DNA of 64,000 nucleotides from Pseudomonas vranovensis DSM 16006 (GCF_000425805.1 NZ_AUED01000004.1:1-64000); one strand, 5' to 3'; positions 43,889 through 53,594 are shown, counted from the first letter of the stretch. A program made the numbers and translations. The notes: generated by a model from the sequence alone, not told the origin.

Positions 43889-45235
43889 TTAACTTTCTAA
43901 ACACGCCTTGCCGCTAGGCAGCACGATATGCAGGCACAGGCCGGGATGCCCGTTGCTGGCCCACAGGCGACCGCCTTGCAGTTCGATCGCGCGGCGGGCG
44001 ATGGCCAGCCCCAGGCCGAAGCCTGCGCCACTGTCGGCCAGGCGCTGGTAGGGCTTGAAGATGCGTTCGAGGTCAGCTTGAGGTACGCCTGGGCCCTGAT
44101 CGCTCAGGCGCAGGTGCCAGCAATCGCCCTCACGCCAGCCATCAAGGCGGACCGAGCCTTCGGCGGGCGAATGACGGATGGCATTGCGCATGAGGTTTTC
44201 CAGCGCCTGGGCCAGGCTGTCCAGATGGACCTGCACCAGGCAGTCGATACCAAGCGAGCAGGGCAAGCGGGTGCGGTCCCAGCCGCTTTCGAAGCAGATG
44301 TCCTGGGACAAGGCTTCCCACACTGAAACCATCAAGACCGGTTCGGTGGGTAGTTGTGGCTGCTCGGTGTCCATCCAGGCAAGGTCCAGCGTGTCCTCGA
44401 GCAGCTTCTGCATGTCGTTCACTTCGCGCTCCAGGCGCTCACGCATCTGGGCAGGCGGCAAGTCGCTGTCATGGGCGATCCGTAGCCGTGCCAGGGGCGT
44501 GCGCAGCTCGTGAGACAGCGTGCGCAGCAGCAGGCGTTGTTGTTCAAGGCTTTGACGAAGGCGCCCGGCCATGTGTTCAAAGGCCTGCGCCAGTTCACCC
44601 AGCTCGTCGCGCCGCTCTTGCAGGGGAAGGCCGGGGTTGCCCAGGTCGTCTGCGCACAAGGCGTCGGCGCGGTCGCGCAGGCGGTTGAGGGGTACGACCA
44701 GATGCCGGTAGATGGCCAGGCCCAGCAGCAGTGCAAGCAACGTGGGTGCGATGCCGTGGGTGATGACGTGGGTCCAGGGCGTCAGGCCCGTCGGCAACAG
44801 GCGCTCGGGGAGTTGCAACACCAGGCGGCCGTCCTCGGGATGTTGCGGGAACTCGATGCTGACGTAGGGCAGTTGATCCTGCAGGCGTCGGCTCATCGGC
44901 CAGGCGATTTTGCGCATGAAGGCCAGGCGGCTGGCCTCCTCGGCATTCAGCGGCGTAGTGCCAAGGCTCTGTAGATGCGGGCCGACCAAGGCTACCCAGG
45001 TGTTCTCGGCGTCTTGCAGTTTTCTGCGAAAGGCCTCTGCGCCTTGCGCGCCCCCTTGCTGCCAGGCGTGTTCAGCTTGCTGCGCATAGCGAGCGAGATA
45101 GTCCTGGTCGGCCTGGGACAGGAAGTAGGTGCTGCGCTCCACCGACAAGCCCCAGGTCCAGATCAGCCAGGTCAGCAGCAGGCAGAAGCTGACCTGCAGT
45201 GCCGCCAGTTTCCACAGCAAGGGATGGCGGCGCAT
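43889..45235 (-). CDS. Sensor histidine kinase
   Basis: 448 residues from the ATG that shares a base with the regulator's stop (TGATG). TM1 about 8-30, periplasmic sensor about 31-157, TM2 about 160-180, HAMP (VVPLNRLRDRADALCADDLGNPG), phospho-acceptor His242 in RTLSHELRTPLARLR, N box ALENLMRNAIRHSP, G boxes SDQGPGVP and GAGFGLGLAIARRAIE. The sensor domain is small and I do not recognise it. Position between an OmpR-type regulator and an esterase, opposite a TonB receptor, points to sensing a siderophore or its iron complex. Confidence 0.88.
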   Translation of the reverse strand: MRRHPLLWKLAALQVSFCLLLTWLIWTWGLSVERSTYFLSQADQDYLARYAQQAEHAWQQGGAQGAEAFRRKLQDAENTWVALVGPHLQSLGTTPLNAEEASRLAFMRKIAWPMSRRLQDQLPYVSIEFPQHPEDGRLVLQLPERLLPTGLTPWTHVITHGIAPTLLALLLGLAIYRHLVVPLNRLRDRADALCADDLGNPGLPLQERRDELGELAQAFEHMAGRLRQSLEQQRLLLRTLSHELRTPLARLRIAHDSDLPPAQMRERLEREVNDMQKLLEDTLDLAWMDTEQPQLPTEPVLMVSVWEALSQDICFESGWDRTRLPCSLGIDCLVQVHLDSLAQALENLMRNAIRHSPAEGSVRLDGWREGDCWHLRLSDQGPGVPQADLERIFKPYQRLADSGAGFGLGLAIARRAIELQGGRLWASNGHPGLCLHIVLPSGKACLES

Positions 45236-45927
45236 CAAGGTTGTTCCTGGTCGACCAGGATGTATCCCTGACCGCGCACGGCCTGGATTTGCATGTGCTG
45301 GGCACCGATATCGGCCAGCTTGCGGCGCAGGTTGCACACATGGACATCAAGGCCGCGGTCCAGGCGGGTATAGGCTCGATGCAGCACGGTCTGGTAGAGG
45401 AATGCCTTGCTCAACGCTTCGCCGGGATGGGCGTTGAGTGTGGCCAGCAAGCGAAATTCAGAGGCGGTAAGGCCGGCCGCCTTGCCGTTGTGATGGATGT
45501 CCTGAAGGCTCTGGTCAAGGATCACCTCGCCGGCTTCGGTTTGCTGGGAGGTAGCGCGGTCGAAGGCCACACGCCGCAACAGTGCATCGACCCGTGCGTC
45601 CAGTTCGGCCAGGCTGAAGGGCTTGGGCAGGTAATCGTCCGCGCCGCGGGTGAAACCACTGATGCGATCCTGCTCGGCCCCCAGCGCCGACATCAGCATC
45701 ACCGGTACGGCCTGCTGGCGGCGTATTTCATCGAGCAGGCTGAGGCCGTCGATGCCGGGAAGCATGATGTCCAGCAACACCAGGTCGAAGCGGTGGTGCT
45801 GCACCGCATGCAGGGCCTGGGTGCCGGTGGCACAGGCGTGAACCAGGAAGCTGCGGTTGAGGAAGTGCTGCTGCAGGTCCTCGAGCAGGCGTGGGTCATC
45901 TTCGGCGAGGAGGAGCGAGGTGGGCAT
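45235..45927 (-). CDS. OmpR family response regulator
   Basis: 230 residues from the internal ATG (MPTSLLLAEDDPRLLEDL). The receiver has acidic pocket EDD (9-11), phospho-acceptor Asp53 in LVLLDIMLPGIDG, Ser in LMSAL and Lys in LPKPFSLAELDARV; the C-terminal winged helix has LDVHVCNLRRKLADIG and IQAVRGQGYILV. It probably regulates the divergent TonB receptor gene. A Fur-like site lies immediately upstream. Confidence 0.9.
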   Translation of the reverse strand: MPTSLLLAEDDPRLLEDLQQHFLNRSFLVHACATGTQALHAVQHHRFDLVLLDIMLPGIDGLSLLDEIRRQQAVPVMLMSALGAEQDRISGFTRGADDYLPKPFSLAELDARVDALLRRVAFDRATSQQTEAGEVILDQSLQDIHHNGKAAGLTASEFRLLATLNAHPGEALSKAFLYQTVLHRAYTRLDRGLDVHVCNLRRKLADIGAQHMQIQAVRGQGYILVDQEQP

Positions 45928-45935
45928 GGTTGGTC

Positions 45936-45954
45936 TTGAATGAGAATTTATATC
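45936..45954 (-). promoter_or_regulatory. Candidate Fur box before the response regulator
   Basis: TTGAATGAGAATTTATATC matches 12 of 19 Fur consensus positions by eye, with intact AATGA-AAT and TATC blocks. It lies 9 bp upstream of the regulator start codon. The rest of the 374-bp divergent gap (to 46302) must hold the receptor promoter, but no second clear Fur site or regulator repeat was found there. Confidence 0.45.
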
Positions 45955-46301
45955 AGTTGTGATCATCCCATTGCGAGCCGGGTGAGGGCAATCGTCCTGT
46001 GCTGAGTCTTGCCTGCTCATGGCCGGTTAGCGGCCGCAGGTGTGTTAAGAAGGTTAATCCTGCTGCACCCCTCGTTGCCCTCCGGTATCGTTCGCAAAAA
46101 GCAATTGGTTTCGTTTGCGATTGACTGTCATTTAAGTGGCGGCCGTCAGCCCTGTCCAGTCCTTATCCCTCGCCAATCGTCAGGCATCGGCCGTGACGCG
46201 GGGGGTGGCTGCCCGCAAGAAGGTGGCTTGAGCCACTCGTCACGGTGGCGGGCGAACCACGTGTTTCTGTGTCCACTGCAAATCCAACTGAAGGGTGTGT
46301 C

Positions 46302-48476
46302 ATGAGCGGTTTTAAAGGTGTGGGGAGCCCGCTTCGGGCTCGGGGATGGCTGGTGCTGGGGATGTTGGCGCCGTTTTCGTTTTCGGCACTGGCTGAAACA
46401 GTGGCGACCCAGGCTGCTGCACAAAGCTCGGTCGAGTTGCCGACATTGACCATCGAAGGCAACCGCCTGTACGACATGCTGCCTTCGCAAGACACCGGGG
46501 GCTACAGCGTCGAGGCGGCCACCGTGGGCACCAAGACCCCCGCGCCGCTCAAGGACATCCCGCAATCGATCACTGTCTACACCCAGGACTACGTCAAAGA
46601 CCGCCAGTTCGTGCACCTGGATGACCTGGCCAAATACACCGCTGGCCTGCGTACCCTGACCAACGACAGTGGTCGTTCGTCGATCTATTCCCGCGGCTAC
46701 GAGTACAGCGAATTCAATATCGACGGCCTGCCGGCGCCGATGGCCAGCATCTTTGGCACCGTGCCCTCGCTGGCTGCCTTCGATCGTGTCGAGATCATGC
46801 GTGGCCCGGCCGGGTTGTTCAGCAGCACCAGCGAACTGGGCGGTATCGTCAATATGGTGCGCAAGCGCCCGACCGCTCAATTCCAGGGTCACGTTGAAGC
46901 CGGCTATGGCACATGGGACACCAATCACGAAGAAATCGACCTGGGCGGGCCGCTGGATGATGCTGGCCGAGTGCGCGGGCGTTTTGTCGCTTCGCGTGAC
47001 GACACCAAGGGTGAAGTCGACTACAACGCCAACACCAGTAATACCTATTACGGCGCGCTGGATATCGACCTGGACGACGCGACCCTGTTGTCGTTCGGCC
47101 TGATCCACGAAGTGAAGGACATTACCCCGCACAACGGCTACCCGGCATCACTGTCCGGCGAGGTGCCCGACTTCAGCCATTCCAGGTTCCTTGGTGCCGA
47201 CTGGAACTACTTCGACGGCAAGACCACCGACCTGGTTGCCGAATTGACCCACCGTTTCGATAACGGTGGTTATGGCCGTGTCGCCGCCCGTGGCTCGCAC
47301 CGCGACACCGAATACCTGTATGCCTTCACCGCGACCAATGCCGTCAACGGGTCCAACTCCGAACGCGCCAGCGCCCGGGACTTCACCCAGGACACCTACT
47401 CGCTGGACGCCAGTTACAGCCAGCCGTTCGAAGCCTTGGGCCAGGTCAGCGAGTTCGTGGTGGGCACCGACTACAAGAACTACGACACCGAATACTTGAA
47501 TGGCACTACCAACCTGGGTGCAATCAACGTCAACACCTACTCGCCGAAGCAGTTCGCCAAACCGTCGCCGAACTACAGCACCGAGACCGGCATGCAAGAG
47601 GAAGAATACGGCTTGTACTCCAAGGTCACCTTCCGCCCGGTCGAACGCTTGGCGCTGATCGCCGGTGGCCGCTTCAGTTGGTATCGCGGTGACTTCTACA
47701 CCACGACCTTGAGCACAGGGGCGACTAACAACGACGACAAGCGTGTGGATGGGCGCTTTACGCCGTATGGTGGCCTGGTCTACGACCTGACCGAGAGCCA
47801 TGCGTTGTACGCCAGCTACTCACAGGTCTATAAGCCGCAGTCGGACGTCGACAGCAGTGGCCGGGTGCTCAAGCCGCGTGAAGGCGATCAGTATGAGTTC
47901 GGCCTCAAGAGCAGTTACCTGGGGGGCGACCTCAACACGCGCTTCTCGGTATTCCGCCTGACCGACAAGAACCGCGCCTCCACCGAGTTCGATGTCGACG
48001 GCGTCGACACCGGCTTCTCCGTCGCTTCCGGCAAGACGCGCGTCAAGGGCGCCGAAGTGGAAGTCAGCGGCAAGTTGACGCAAAACTGGGAGTTGCTGGC
48101 GGGCTACACCTGGATGGAAACCGAAACCCTGGACGGTGATGACGAAACCAATTTCTTCGTGATGCCGCGCAACCAGGCCTCGCTGTGGAGCAAGTACACC
48201 CTCAGCCAAGGCCCGCTGTCCGGGCTGGCCGTCGGTGGCGGCATCTCGGCGATGAGCCACTTCTACTCCGAGAACGGCGGGGTGCGTATCGATGCCCCGG
48301 GCTACGCCACCGTGGATGCGATGGTGTCGTACCCGGTCACCTCGAAGCTGACGGCCACTCTCAACGTCAACAACCTGTTCGACCGGGACTACTTGTCGCG
48401 GGTAGGTTCGATCTCGACGTTCAACTTCTATGGGCCTTCGCGCAGCATGATGGTGGGCGCGCGGTACGACTTCTAG
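46302..48476 (+). CDS. TonB-dependent siderophore receptor (FhuE/FpvA-like, no signalling domain)
   Basis: 724 residues from the ATG following GAAGG. Signal peptide ending FSALA, TonB box-like LPTLTIEGN, plug with APLKDIPQSITVYTQDYV, SRGYEYSEFNIDGLPAP and FDRVEIMRGPAGLFSSTSELGG, then a barrel ending SRSMMVGARYDF. The IPQSITV and SRGF-like plug motifs belong to the FhuE/FoxA/FpvA siderophore group. There is no STN domain, so regulation probably goes through the divergent two-component pair, not a FecIR pair. Substrate not determinable by eye. Confidence 0.87.
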   Translation: MSGFKGVGSPLRARGWLVLGMLAPFSFSALAETVATQAAAQSSVELPTLTIEGNRLYDMLPSQDTGGYSVEAATVGTKTPAPLKDIPQSITVYTQDYVKDRQFVHLDDLAKYTAGLRTLTNDSGRSSIYSRGYEYSEFNIDGLPAPMASIFGTVPSLAAFDRVEIMRGPAGLFSSTSELGGIVNMVRKRPTAQFQGHVEAGYGTWDTNHEEIDLGGPLDDAGRVRGRFVASRDDTKGEVDYNANTSNTYYGALDIDLDDATLLSFGLIHEVKDITPHNGYPASLSGEVPDFSHSRFLGADWNYFDGKTTDLVAELTHRFDNGGYGRVAARGSHRDTEYLYAFTATNAVNGSNSERASARDFTQDTYSLDASYSQPFEALGQVSEFVVGTDYKNYDTEYLNGTTNLGAINVNTYSPKQFAKPSPNYSTETGMQEEEYGLYSKVTFRPVERLALIAGGRFSWYRGDFYTTTLSTGATNNDDKRVDGRFTPYGGLVYDLTESHALYASYSQVYKPQSDVDSSGRVLKPREGDQYEFGLKSSYLGGDLNTRFSVFRLTDKNRASTEFDVDGVDTGFSVASGKTRVKGAEVEVSGKLTQNWELLAGYTWMETETLDGDDETNFFVMPRNQASLWSKYTLSQGPLSGLAVGGGISAMSHFYSENGGVRIDAPGYATVDAMVSYPVTSKLTATLNVNNLFDRDYLSRVGSISTFNFYGPSRSMMVGARYDF

Positions 48477-48478
48477 CG

Positions 48479-49258
48479 TTACGCGTCCGGATGATCGCGC
48501 AGGAACACCAGGTTGTCCGGCTTCGATTGATCGGCGCTGTAGTAGTAGCCCTGAACGTCGAACTGCTTGAGCTGCTCGGGATCGTTGATGCGCTCCTGGA
48601 TCACGAAGCGGCTCATCATGCCGCGGGCCTTCTTGGCGTAGAAGCTGATGATCTTGTACTGGCCGTTCTTGAAGTCGCGGAATTCGGTGTTGATGATCCG
48701 TGCCTTGAGGGCACTGCGCTTGACCGCGCTGAAGTACTCGTTGCTGGCCAGGTTGAGCAACAGGTCGTCACCCTGGTCGGCCAGGGCCTGGTTCAACCAT
48801 TCGCTGATGCGCGTGCCCCAGAAGGCGTACAGGTCCTTGCCGCGGGCGTTGGCCAGCTTGGTGCCCATTTCCAGGCGATAGGGTTGCATCAGGTCCAGCG
48901 GACGCAGCAGGCCGTAAAGACCCGAGAGCATGCGCAGGTGGTCCTGGGCGTAGCTGAAGTCGTCCTCGCTCAGGCTCTGGGCGTCGAGCCCGGTGTACAC
49001 ATCGCCCTTGAACGCCAGCAGCGCCTGCTTGGCGTTATCCGGGGTGAAGGCCGGGGTCCAGCTGCCGAAGCGGGCGGCGTTGAGGCCGGCGAGCTTGTCG
49101 GAAAGGTGCATCAGCTCGCTGATCTGCACCGGCGACAGTTCGCGCAGTTGCACGATCAGTTCCTGGGAATCGTCCAGGTACTGCGGCTGGGTGTAGCGCT
49201 GGGTTACCGGCGGGGTGTCGTAGTCGAGGGTCTTGGCGGGGGATATCACCGTCAGCAT
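48479..49258 (-). CDS. yaaA: Peroxide stress protein YaaA (DUF328 family)
   Basis: 259 residues, the usual length. Typical blocks: [37 protein letters not shown] with [47 protein letters not shown], and [12 protein letters not shown]. YaaA lowers free intracellular iron and limits Fenton damage during peroxide stress. Its stop lies 2 bp from the convergent receptor gene stop. Confidence 0.93.
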   Translation of the reverse strand: MLTVISPAKTLDYDTPPVTQRYTQPQYLDDSQELIVQLRELSPVQISELMHLSDKLAGLNAARFGSWTPAFTPDNAKQALLAFKGDVYTGLDAQSLSEDDFSYAQDHLRMLSGLYGLLRPLDLMQPYRLEMGTKLANARGKDLYAFWGTRISEWLNQALADQGDDLLLNLASNEYFSAVKRSALKARIINTEFRDFKNGQYKIISFYAKKARGMMSRFVIQERINDPEQLKQFDVQGYYYSADQSKPDNLVFLRDHPDA

Positions 49259-49391
49259 CGGTCGGGCTCCTTGAATCGTGAGGCGATTCTACGGGGCGGG
49301 GGCTGTGATCTCCAGCTATGACGTCAATAGCCACAGACCATCCCGACGCTTGACGTTATAGTGCGCGGCGAGGAAACCGGAGACCTAGATC

Positions 49392-50510
49392 GTGCGCATT
49401 GCCCTGCTGTTACTGACCGGACTGCTGAGTTTCGGCGCCCAGGCCGCGCCCTTGCCATTGGCAACCTTCGACCGTAGCCACTGGCCGGAGCAGCTCGACA
49501 GCCCGACCTTGTTCGATGTGGCCTCGCGGGCCGAGATTCTTGCATTTGCGCAGGCCTTGCACGCCAGCGAAGCACTGGATGAACCGGCCCTGGCAGCACG
49601 ACTTGGGCTCAAGCAGGTCAACCTGGCGTCCATCGACAAGGTACGCCAGCGCTTGTGGCAGCAGTTGTGGCGCAACTATGACCTGGCCCAGCAAAGCTGC
49701 GAGCAGGATGCCTCGTTCTGTTATGTGATCGACGGCGTGGCCGAACTGCGCCGGCAAGCGGCGACGTTCGAAGTGGCCGCTGATTCGTTCTATGCCGGCT
49801 GGACCGCTCCGAGTCGGTCGTTCCATGAGCGATACCTGAACGAGCTGCTGCGCAAGGCCGCGCTTTTTCCACAGACCGCCAGCGAAGTGGAGCGTTTCTC
49901 GGACCTTGAGCGCGATGGCAATGAGCTCAATGATCGGCTGTTCATGCTGACCTTCGATGCTGGCCCGGGTGCGGGCACGGCTGCACTGGCGGATTACCTG
50001 CGCCGGCAGAAGCTGGGTGCGACCTTCTTTGTACTCGGCAACAGCTTGCAGACGCGTCGCGACAAGACCTCGCTCGCGGACCTGCGTGCGCTCTACAAGG
50101 GCCAGTGTGTAGGCATCCAGGGCTGGCAGTACCGTTCACACGGGCAGTGGCAAGACTGGCAAGGTTCGGTGAGGCGCAGCCAGGCGCGGGTTCAGGCGGA
50201 CCTGCCCGATCAGTATGTGCCACTGTTCAGGCCGCCCTACGGCCAGCGACGCGCCGACAGCCAGGGGTTTTTCCAGGGCCAGGGGTTGCAGGTGGTGCTG
50301 TGGAATATCGATGCCCAGGACCAGGGCGCGCTCAGTGCCGAGCTGTCGGCGCAACGGGTATTGACCCTGATGCTGCTCTGGCGTCGCGGCATGATTCAGT
50401 TCCATGACGCCCAGTCCAAGGCGCAGGAGGCGGTGGCCTGGCTGCTCGGGCAGACATCGCAGAGCGGGATCGGTTGGGAAGACTGTCGGCAGTTTGCCGG
50501 GAAAAGCTGA
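49392..50510 (+). CDS. Polysaccharide deacetylase-like protein with altered catalytic motifs
   Basis: 372 residues, GTG start, signal peptide ending QAA. The first half (about 20-170) is helical and of unknown type; the second half is a NodB fold. Motif 1 reads LMLTFDAGPGAG: the catalytic-base Asp189 remains, but the metal-binding second Asp is Ala190. Motif 2 (normally H-T/S-x-x-H) reads QYRSH, with the first His lost (Gln246) and His250 kept. Motif 3 RPPYGQR (280-286), WNID and FHD are preserved. Two of three metal ligands are thus absent, so it may bind rather than deacetylate glycans, or use a different chemistry. Confidence 0.78.
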   Translation: MRIALLLLTGLLSFGAQAAPLPLATFDRSHWPEQLDSPTLFDVASRAEILAFAQALHASEALDEPALAARLGLKQVNLASIDKVRQRLWQQLWRNYDLAQQSCEQDASFCYVIDGVAELRRQAATFEVAADSFYAGWTAPSRSFHERYLNELLRKAALFPQTASEVERFSDLERDGNELNDRLFMLTFDAGPGAGTAALADYLRRQKLGATFFVLGNSLQTRRDKTSLADLRALYKGQCVGIQGWQYRSHGQWQDWQGSVRRSQARVQADLPDQYVPLFRPPYGQRRADSQGFFQGQGLQVVLWNIDAQDQGALSAELSAQRVLTLMLLWRRGMIQFHDAQSKAQEAVAWLLGQTSQSGIGWEDCRQFAGKS

Positions 50511-50852
50511 CAACAGGCGGGAAGGGCAACGCTCAGCAATGAAATGCCACCTGCATTTCACTGGGCTGGATTTATGACTTTAGCGGTGCTTTGACCGTGC
50601 GCCAAGGGCTAAGTGTCATCACGAAAAATAAACTTCAAAAATACGTAAAAATGCTTTTTCCGGTCATGGGTTTTGCGGTATCAAGGAGTCAGACCGCCGA
50701 ACCCTGCATCACAGGTGGCGTCATTGGGCACCAGTAGTGTGAGGGCAGCTTCCCCGCCGTAACGACGCGGCAGTGGGAGGTAACGGCGGCCACTTCACGG
50801 CGCAGCACCGCATGGGTATTGCGTCGTCTGGCCCCCACAAAGGTGACCGAGT
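50511..50852 (+). other. 342-bp gap upstream of the PhoH gene, with possible structured leader
   Basis: The first 170 bp are relatively A/T-rich (promoter-like, no clear elements chosen). The last 130 bp are GC-rich and can fold: CCGCCGT (50754-50760) pairs with ACGGCGG (50783-50789), and ACGACGC (50762-50768) pairs with GCGTCGT (50821-50827). The order of arms would make a pseudoknot. No gene was found. Confidence 0.35.
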
Positions 50853-52247
50853 ATGGATGATCAAGGACGCACCACTTCCTCCAACCAGCCAATCCTTTAT
50901 GTGCTCGATACCAATGTACTGATCCACGATCCAAACGCATTACTCAACTTCGAGGAGCACCACGTCGCCATACCGATGACGGTGCTGGAGGAGCTCGACA
51001 AACTCAAGACCGGAAAACACACCATCGCCGCCGAATGTCGCCAGGCCATCCGCCTGATCGACCAGACCCTGGGCGATGCCTCGCCTGCCGATGTCGAGCA
51101 GGGTGTGCCGATCCAGCGTGGCAAGAGCGGTCCCAAGGGGTTCCTGTCGATTCTGATGAGCCCGCGCAACGAGCCCAACCGCCTGCTGCCGGAAAACCTC
51201 AACGACAACATCATCATCAACCAGTTGCTGGAACTGCGCAGTCGGCGCACGGATCGCGACGTGGTACTGGTGACCAAAGACATCAACATGCGCCTGAAGG
51301 CCCGCGCCTGTGGGATCGCGGCCGAGGACTACAGTACCGACCAGCTGGTTGACGACGTTTCGTTGCTGTCCAAGGGGTATCACAGTGTGACCGGCTCTTT
51401 CTGGGACCGGGTCAGCAAGGTCGAGACCCGCCAGGACCGCGGCCGCACCTGGCATCGGGTGCAGATGATCGACAACCTGCCGGCTGTGCATATCAACGAG
51501 TTCATCATTGACGAGCAAGGCTTCGTGGGCTGGATCAAGGGCATCAAGGATGGCGAGCTGGTGCTGCTCGACTTGCATCAGGAACCCTTGCTGCACCAGG
51601 AAGCCTGGGGCCTGAAACCGCGGGATATCCACCAGAGCCTGGCGCTGTTCGCGCTGCTCGACCCGGACATCCACCTGGTCAACCTGACCGGCGCCGCCGG
51701 TTCCGGCAAGACCATCCTGGCCCTGGCCGCTGCAATCGAGCAGACCATGGTCAGCAAGCGCTATCGTCGTATCATCGCGACCCGCAGCGTGCAGGGGCTG
51801 GACCAGGAGATCGGTTTTCTGCCGGGCACCGAGGCGGAAAAAATGGAGCCTTGGCTGGGGGCAATCACCGACAACCTCGAAGCCTTGCATATGGACGACG
51901 AGAACACCCACGGCAGTGTCGACTACATCCTCGAGCGGGTGCCGCTGCAGTTCAAATCCCTGAACTACATCCGTGGTCGCAGTTTCCAGCAGAGCCTGAT
52001 CCTGATCGATGAATGCCAGAACCTGACCCCGCACCAGATGAAAACCATCATCACCCGTGCAGGCGCCGGTTCCAAGGTGATCTGCCTGGGTAACCTGGCG
52101 CAGATCGACACTCCCTACCTGTCGGCCACCAGCTCCGGCCTGACTTACCTGACCGAACGCTTCAAGGACTTCCCCAACGGCGTGCATATCACCCTGCAGG
52201 GTGTGCCACGCTCGATCCTGGCCGAATACGCCGAATCGCACTTGTAA
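50853..52247 (+). CDS. PhoH family protein with N-terminal PIN domain
   Basis: 464 residues. The PIN nuclease-like domain (about 10-145) has acidic residues in YVLDTNVLIHDPNAL, TVLEELDKLK and VLVTKDINMRLKA. The PhoH ATPase domain has Walker A LTGAAGSGKTILALAAAIEQ (about 280) and Walker B SLILIDECQNLTPHQMKTII. Such PhoH2-type proteins have ATP-dependent RNA helicase and RNase activity. It is a single gene with a strong terminator. Confidence 0.9.
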   Translation: MDDQGRTTSSNQPILYVLDTNVLIHDPNALLNFEEHHVAIPMTVLEELDKLKTGKHTIAAECRQAIRLIDQTLGDASPADVEQGVPIQRGKSGPKGFLSILMSPRNEPNRLLPENLNDNIIINQLLELRSRRTDRDVVLVTKDINMRLKARACGIAAEDYSTDQLVDDVSLLSKGYHSVTGSFWDRVSKVETRQDRGRTWHRVQMIDNLPAVHINEFIIDEQGFVGWIKGIKDGELVLLDLHQEPLLHQEAWGLKPRDIHQSLALFALLDPDIHLVNLTGAAGSGKTILALAAAIEQTMVSKRYRRIIATRSVQGLDQEIGFLPGTEAEKMEPWLGAITDNLEALHMDDENTHGSVDYILERVPLQFKSLNYIRGRSFQQSLILIDECQNLTPHQMKTIITRAGAGSKVICLGNLAQIDTPYLSATSSGLTYLTERFKDFPNGVHITLQGVPRSILAEYAESHL

Positions 52248-52255
52248 CCTCCAGC

Positions 52256-52286
52256 CACCGGGCGGTCGTACCGCCCGGTGTTTTTT
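52256..52286 (+). terminator. Intrinsic terminator of the PhoH gene
   Basis: CACCGGGCGG and CCGCCCGGTG form a perfect 10-bp stem with a 5-nt loop, followed by T6. It lies 8 bp after the stop codon. Confidence 0.93.
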
Positions 52287-52344
52287 CGCTGCGAATACCT
52301 GACTCCTGGGTTTACACTCTTTGCTCCTGAACAGGAGGAAGGTT

Positions 52345-52821
52345 GTGCTGACTCATCTAGATTCCCAAGGTCGGGCCAACATGGTCGACGTCACTGAAAA
52401 AGCCGTGACTGCGCGCGAGGCTGTGGCTGAAGCGCGGGTTCGCATGCTCCCGCAGACCCTGCAGATGATCGTTGACGGCGAACACCCCAAGGGGGATGTC
52501 TTTGCCGTGGCGCGCATTGCCGGTATCCAAGCGGCGAAAAAGACCAGCGACCTGATCCCGCTGTGCCACCCGCTGATGCTCACCAGCGTCAAGGTCGAGC
52601 TCAGCGCTGAAGGCACTGACACCGTACACATCGTTGCCCGCTGCAAACTGGCCGGGCAGACAGGGGTGGAAATGGAAGCACTGGCCGCCGCCAGTGTCGC
52701 GGCCCTGACTATCTATGACATGTGCAAGGCGGTGGATCGCGGCATGGTCATCGAAGGCATTCGCGTGCTGGAAAAGCTCGGCGGCAAGAGCGGTCACTAC
52801 CAGGCGGATGACGTGCAATGA
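52345..52821 (+). CDS. moaC: Cyclic pyranopterin monophosphate synthase MoaC
   Basis: 158 residues from a GTG placed 6 nt after AGGAGG; the longer frame would begin before that ribosome site. Conserved [53 protein letters not shown] and [20 protein letters not shown] carry the catalytic Lys, His, Glu and Asp residues. It acts with MoaA (not in this window) to form cPMP, the first molybdenum cofactor intermediate. First gene of moaC-D-E. Confidence 0.95.
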   Translation: MLTHLDSQGRANMVDVTEKAVTAREAVAEARVRMLPQTLQMIVDGEHPKGDVFAVARIAGIQAAKKTSDLIPLCHPLMLTSVKVELSAEGTDTVHIVARCKLAGQTGVEMEALAAASVAALTIYDMCKAVDRGMVIEGIRVLEKLGGKSGHYQADDVQ

Positions 52822-53063
52822 ACATCAATGTGGTGTATTTCGCTCGCTTTCGTGAAGCACTGGGGCGTGATGGTGAAGCCTTGCAGGGTGAGTTCAAAAC
52901 CCTGGACGACGTACGCCGGGCCCTGCTGGCCAAGGGTGACACGCATGCTTTTCTCGCCGAACAGAACCTGATGTGTGCCCGCAACCAGGACTTGTGCAAA
53001 TTGGATGAGCCGCTGCAAGACGGCGATGAAGTGGCGTTCTTTCCGCCTGTGACCGGGGGTTGA
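52818..53063 (+). CDS. moaD: Molybdopterin synthase small subunit MoaD
   Basis: 81 residues with a ubiquitin-like fold, beginning [20 protein letters not shown] and ending in the required Gly-Gly (FFPPVTGG), which carries the thiocarboxylate sulfur. It overlaps moaC by 4 nt. Confidence 0.94.
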   Translation: MNINVVYFARFREALGRDGEALQGEFKTLDDVRRALLAKGDTHAFLAEQNLMCARNQDLCKLDEPLQDGDEVAFFPPVTGG

Positions 53064-53064
53064 G

Positions 53065-53511
53065 ATGAGCGTAAGGGTTCAGCTCGCAGCATTCGACCCA
53101 GGTGTTGAAGTCAATGCCATGCACGCGGCCAATGTCGGAGTCGGCGCGGTGGCAAGCTTCATTGGCTACGTGCGCGACTTCAACGATGGCCTGGAGGTGG
53201 CTGGCATGTTCCTGGAGCATTATCCGGGAATGACCGAGAAAGCACTGGGCAAGATTGTCGTTGAGGCCGAGCAACGCTGGCCGTTGCTCAAGGTCGAGGT
53301 GCTGCACCGTATCGGCGCACTGGAACCGGGTGAGCCGATTGTGTTTGTCGGGGTGGCCAGCGCTCACCGCCAGGCGGCATTCGACGCCTGCAACTTCATC
53401 ATGGATTACCTCAAGACCCGTGCCCCGTTCTGGAAGAAAGAGCAGACCAGCCAAGGCGAGCGGTGGGTGGATGGCAAACAGACTGACAAGGATGCTGCGG
53501 GGCGGTGGTGA
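53065..53511 (+). CDS. moaE: Molybdopterin synthase catalytic subunit MoaE
   Basis: 148 residues. Typical blocks: GAVASFIGYVRDFNDG, LEHYPGMTEKALGKI, LHRIGALEPGEPIVFVGVASAHRQAAFDAC, and the active-site lysines in YLKTRAPFWKKE. It forms the heterotetramer with MoaD, adding two sulfurs to cPMP. Starts 1 nt after the moaD stop. A REP pair follows 12 bp downstream. Confidence 0.95.
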   Translation: MSVRVQLAAFDPGVEVNAMHAANVGVGAVASFIGYVRDFNDGLEVAGMFLEHYPGMTEKALGKIVVEAEQRWPLLKVEVLHRIGALEPGEPIVFVGVASAHRQAAFDACNFIMDYLKTRAPFWKKEQTSQGERWVDGKQTDKDAAGRW

Positions 53512-53523
53512 TCGACATCGCTG

Positions 53524-53571
53524 TCGCGGGGCAGGCCCGTTCCTACAAGTAGACGCGGGGTTGCCCCGCGA
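53524..53571. repeat. REP pair downstream of moaE
   Basis: TCGCGGGGCA (53524-53533) with the tail GGCCCGTTCCTACA, and inverted TGCCCCGCGA (53562-53571). It probably ends the moaCDE message. Confidence 0.75.
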
Positions 53572-53594
53572 TACTTGAGTTTTCATACAGAAAA

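Noticed and set aside
52290..52344. Molybdenum cofactor riboswitch before moaC
   Set aside because: The space between the upstream terminator and moaC is about 55 bp, too short for that riboswitch, and no structure was seen.
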